A DNA stretch of 64,000 nt from an uncultured Sphingomonadaceae bacterium. GTDB lineage: Bacteria > Pseudomonadota > Alphaproteobacteria > Sphingomonadales > Sphingomonadaceae. Positions 62,040-64,000 of the stretch are shown here, piece by piece (the stretch's first letter is position 1; each line of letters opens with the position of its first letter). The notes under the pieces are model-generated. The model was given only the letters and a program-made list of their open reading frames with translations. It searched no databases and had not been told where the DNA came from. Made by a program: the position numbers and the translations under genes. The stretch lies in assembly GCA_947501325.1 (NCBI GenBank), contig CANMVC010000002.1:124001-188000 (forward strand), written 5' to 3'.

Positions 62040-64000
62040 TGACCGATAAACCGACGATAGAAGACTGGAAAGCGCTGGCTGACAAAGAGGTCAAAGGGCG
62101 TGATCTGACTTGGGAAACGCCTGAAGGCATTGCTGTCAAACCGCTCTATACAGCGGACGATGCCGGCGATCCGGGCCTTCCCGGCTTTGGGCCGTTCACG
62201 CGTGGTGTGAAGGCCAGCATGTATGCGGGGCGTCCCTGGACAATCCGTCAATATGCAGGCTTCTCAACGGCCGAAGAATCCAACGCCTTCTATCGTCGCA
62301 ATTTGGCGGCGGGGCAGAAAGGCCTGTCGGTTGCTTTCGATCTTGCGACCCATCGGGGTTATGACAGTGACCATCCCCGCGTAGTCGGCGATGTCGGCAA
62401 GGCTGGTGTGGCGATTGACAGCATCGAGGATATGAAAATCCTGTTCGACGGTATTCCGCTCGACACCATGTCGGTTTCGATGACGATGAATGGCGCGGTT
62501 ATCCCGTGTCTGGCTTTCTACATTGTTGCAGCAGAAGAGCAGGGGGTCTCGCAAGATCAACTCGCCGGCACGATTCAGAACGATATTCTCAAAGAGTTTA
62601 TGGTTCGCAACACTTATATCTATCCGCCTGCGCCTTCCATGCGGATCATCTCGGATATTATCGCCTATACATCTGAGCATATGCCGAAATTCAACAGCAT
62701 TTCGATCAGCGGCTATCATATGCATGAAGCGGGCGCGACAGCGGTGCAGGAACTGGCCTTCACCATTGCCGATGGCCGGGAATATGCAAAGCAAGCCATG
62801 GCGACGGGGCTCGACATTGACGCATTTGCAGGCCGCCTGAGTTTCTTCTTCGGCATCGGCATGAACTTTTTCATGGAAGTGGCCAAGTTGCGGGCAGCCA
62901 GGACCTTGTGGCACCGCGTCATGACCAATCTGGGCGCGCAATCGGAACGTTCCAAGATGCTGCGCACCCATTGCCAGACATCGGGCGTTTCGCTGACCGA
63001 GCAGGATCCTTACAATAACGTCATCCGGACAACCATAGAGGCCATGGCCGCAACATTGGGTGGTACGCAGTCACTCCACACCAACGCGCTGGATGAGGCG
63101 ATTGCGCTACCGACTGACTTTTCCGCCCGGATTGCCCGCAATACGCAGATTGTTTTGCAGGAAGAGGCCGGTATCACCAAGGTCGTCGATCCGCTGGGTG
63201 GCAGCTATTATGTCGAAGCGCTGACCCACGAACTGGTTGAAAAGGCGTGGGAGATTATTGAACGTGTCGACGCCGAAGGCGGCATGGCAAAAGCGGTTGC
63301 CGACGGATGGCCCAAGGGCATGATCGAGGAAGCCGCTGCTGGTCGCCAGGCGCGGGTCGACAAGGGTGATGATGTCATTGTCGGCGTGAACAAATATGTT
63401 CTGGAAGACGAAGACCAGCTGGAAACGCTGGATATCGATAACGCGAAAGTACGTCAGGGGCAGATCGCGCGGCTCGACAAGATGCGCAAAGAACGGGACG
63501 AAGATGCCTGTCAGGCTGCGCTAAAAGCCATTACCGAAGGCGCCAAGGCCAATGGCAATATGCTGGCTCTTGCGGTTGATGCTGCGCGCAAACGCGCTTC
63601 TTTGGGCGAAATATCGGATGCGATGGAAGCGGCCTTTGGCCGGTACGCAACCAAACCGACACCGGTGAAAGGCATTTACGGGGCGGCCTATGAAGGCGAT
63701 CCGCAATATGCGCTGGTTGTTGACGGGGTCGATGCGGTGTCGCAGCGCTTGGGTCGCAAACCAAAAATCCTTGTCGCCAAAATGGGGCAGGATGGTCATG
63801 ACCGTGGCGCCAATGTCGTTTCGAGTGCGTTTACAGATATGGGCTTTGATGTGATTTCAGGACCCTTGTTCCAGACACCGGGCGAGACCCGCGATCTGGC
63901 TCTGTCAGAAAATGTGGATGCCGTAGGCGCGTCCAGTCTCGCCGCTGGTCACAAAACCCTCATCCCGGAGCTGATCCAGATGCTGCGGGATTCCGGGCGC
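62039..64000 (+). CDS. Methylmalonyl-CoA mutase, large (alpha) subunit, 3' end cut off
   Basis: B12-dependent mutase converting (R)-methylmalonyl-CoA to succinyl-CoA. The reading frame opens with ATG at 62039 ([17 protein letters not shown]..) and runs to the window edge, 654 codons visible. The barrel part has the substrate region [22 protein letters not shown], then the B12-binding domain, in which [19 protein letters not shown] holds the DxHxxG motif with the cobalt-ligand His. About 50-70 more residues are expected beyond the edge. The start overlaps the isomerase stop by one base. Confidence 0.93.
   Translation, partial: MTDKPTIEDWKALADKEVKGRDLTWETPEGIAVKPLYTADDAGDPGLPGFGPFTRGVKASMYAGRPWTIRQYAGFSTAEESNAFYRRNLAAGQKGLSVAFDLATHRGYDSDHPRVVGDVGKAGVAIDSIEDMKILFDGIPLDTMSVSMTMNGAVIPCLAFYIVAAEEQGVSQDQLAGTIQNDILKEFMVRNTYIYPPAPSMRIISDIIAYTSEHMPKFNSISISGYHMHEAGATAVQELAFTIADGREYAKQAMATGLDIDAFAGRLSFFFGIGMNFFMEVAKLRAARTLWHRVMTNLGAQSERSKMLRTHCQTSGVSLTEQDPYNNVIRTTIEAMAATLGGTQSLHTNALDEAIALPTDFSARIARNTQIVLQEEAGITKVVDPLGGSYYVEALTHELVEKAWEIIERVDAEGGMAKAVADGWPKGMIEEAAAGRQARVDKGDDVIVGVNKYVLEDEDQLETLDIDNAKVRQGQIARLDKMRKERDEDACQAALKAITEGAKANGNMLALAVDAARKRASLGEISDAMEAAFGRYATKPTPVKGIYGAAYEGDPQYALVVDGVDAVSQRLGRKPKILVAKMGQDGHDRGANVVSSAFTDMGFDVISGPLFQTPGETRDLALSENVDAVGASSLAAGHKTLIPELIQMLRDSGR

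Overview
The window is chromosomal DNA of an alphaproteobacterium, most likely a (marine) member of the Sphingomonadales such as a Sphingorhabdus/Parasphingorhabdus/Sphingopyxis relative. The reasons are a C4-pathway 5-aminolevulinate synthase, an S16 protein with a long acidic tail, the ATP-dependent ligase/MBL-exonuclease pair, carboxyspermidine-type polyamine genes, and two kinds of dispersed repeat that I associate with sphingomonad-type genomes. The genus is inference. GC content looks moderate (a little over 50% by eye). The window is gene-dense, with no gene-free stretch over 300 bases. I see no tRNA, rRNA, CRISPR, insertion sequence or prophage. It holds about 63 protein genes, the first and last cut by the window edges.

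Layout. 1-5.5 kb: end of an acyltransferase-3 gene, Fe superoxide dismutase, then a leftward, tightly overlapped operon dapF-mtaB-ftsY-yciB. 5.6-7.2 kb: a GGDEF/EAL protein. 7.5-11.7 kb: rightward ffh-rpsP-rimM-(small membrane protein)-trmD-rplS, with a palindromic repeat inserted in frame in trmD. 11.7-18.9 kb: asd, a DsbA-like isomerase, two tandem GFA proteins, a hydrolase, an M2 (ACE-like) peptidase, a peroxiredoxin and YqgE. 19-26.5 kb: ahcY behind a perfect palindrome, a leftward UDG-like/Slt pair, then ETF-QO and a TPR protein. 26.5-32.9 kb: a compact rightward run ispE, N-formylglutamate amidohydrolase-like, ilvD, lipoprotein, nnr, RlmD-like methyltransferase. 32.9-38.8 kb, leftward: nitrilase, two MAPEG proteins and the polyamine genes (carboxynorspermidine synthase, nspC, ornithine decarboxylase with a structured leader). 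38.8-41.8 kb: a threonine dehydratase-like enzyme and an ECF sigma/RskA-like anti-sigma/fasciclin cassette. 41.8-46.6 kb, leftward: DNA ligase plus exonuclease, hemA, murI. 46.7-51.1 kb: plsY, dprA, topA. 51.2-54.5 kb, leftward: DUF2189 protein and lepB-rnc-era. 54.6-64 kb: pgi, gor and a propionyl-CoA cluster (pccB, two small unknown genes, DUF808 protein, methylmalonyl-CoA epimerase, PaaG-like isomerase, methylmalonyl-CoA mutase).

How genes work together. FtsY, Ffh and LepB belong to one protein-export route. Asd makes aspartate semialdehyde, which serves lysine/DAP synthesis (DapF) and is also the co-substrate of the carboxynorspermidine/carboxyspermidine synthase. PccB, the epimerase and the mutase turn propionyl-CoA into succinyl-CoA, the substrate of HemA. 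MurI, Slt, YciB and LepB serve the envelope. SodB, peroxiredoxin, Gor, the GFA pair and the MAPEG pair suggest good capacity against oxidants and electrophiles.

The most unusual signals are the in-frame palindromic element in trmD, the sigma/anti-sigma/fasciclin cassette with a SigK-like promoter before the fasciclin gene, the structured leader of the ornithine decarboxylase gene, and an uncharacterised ribbon-helix-helix-like/coiled-coil gene pair inside the propionate cluster.
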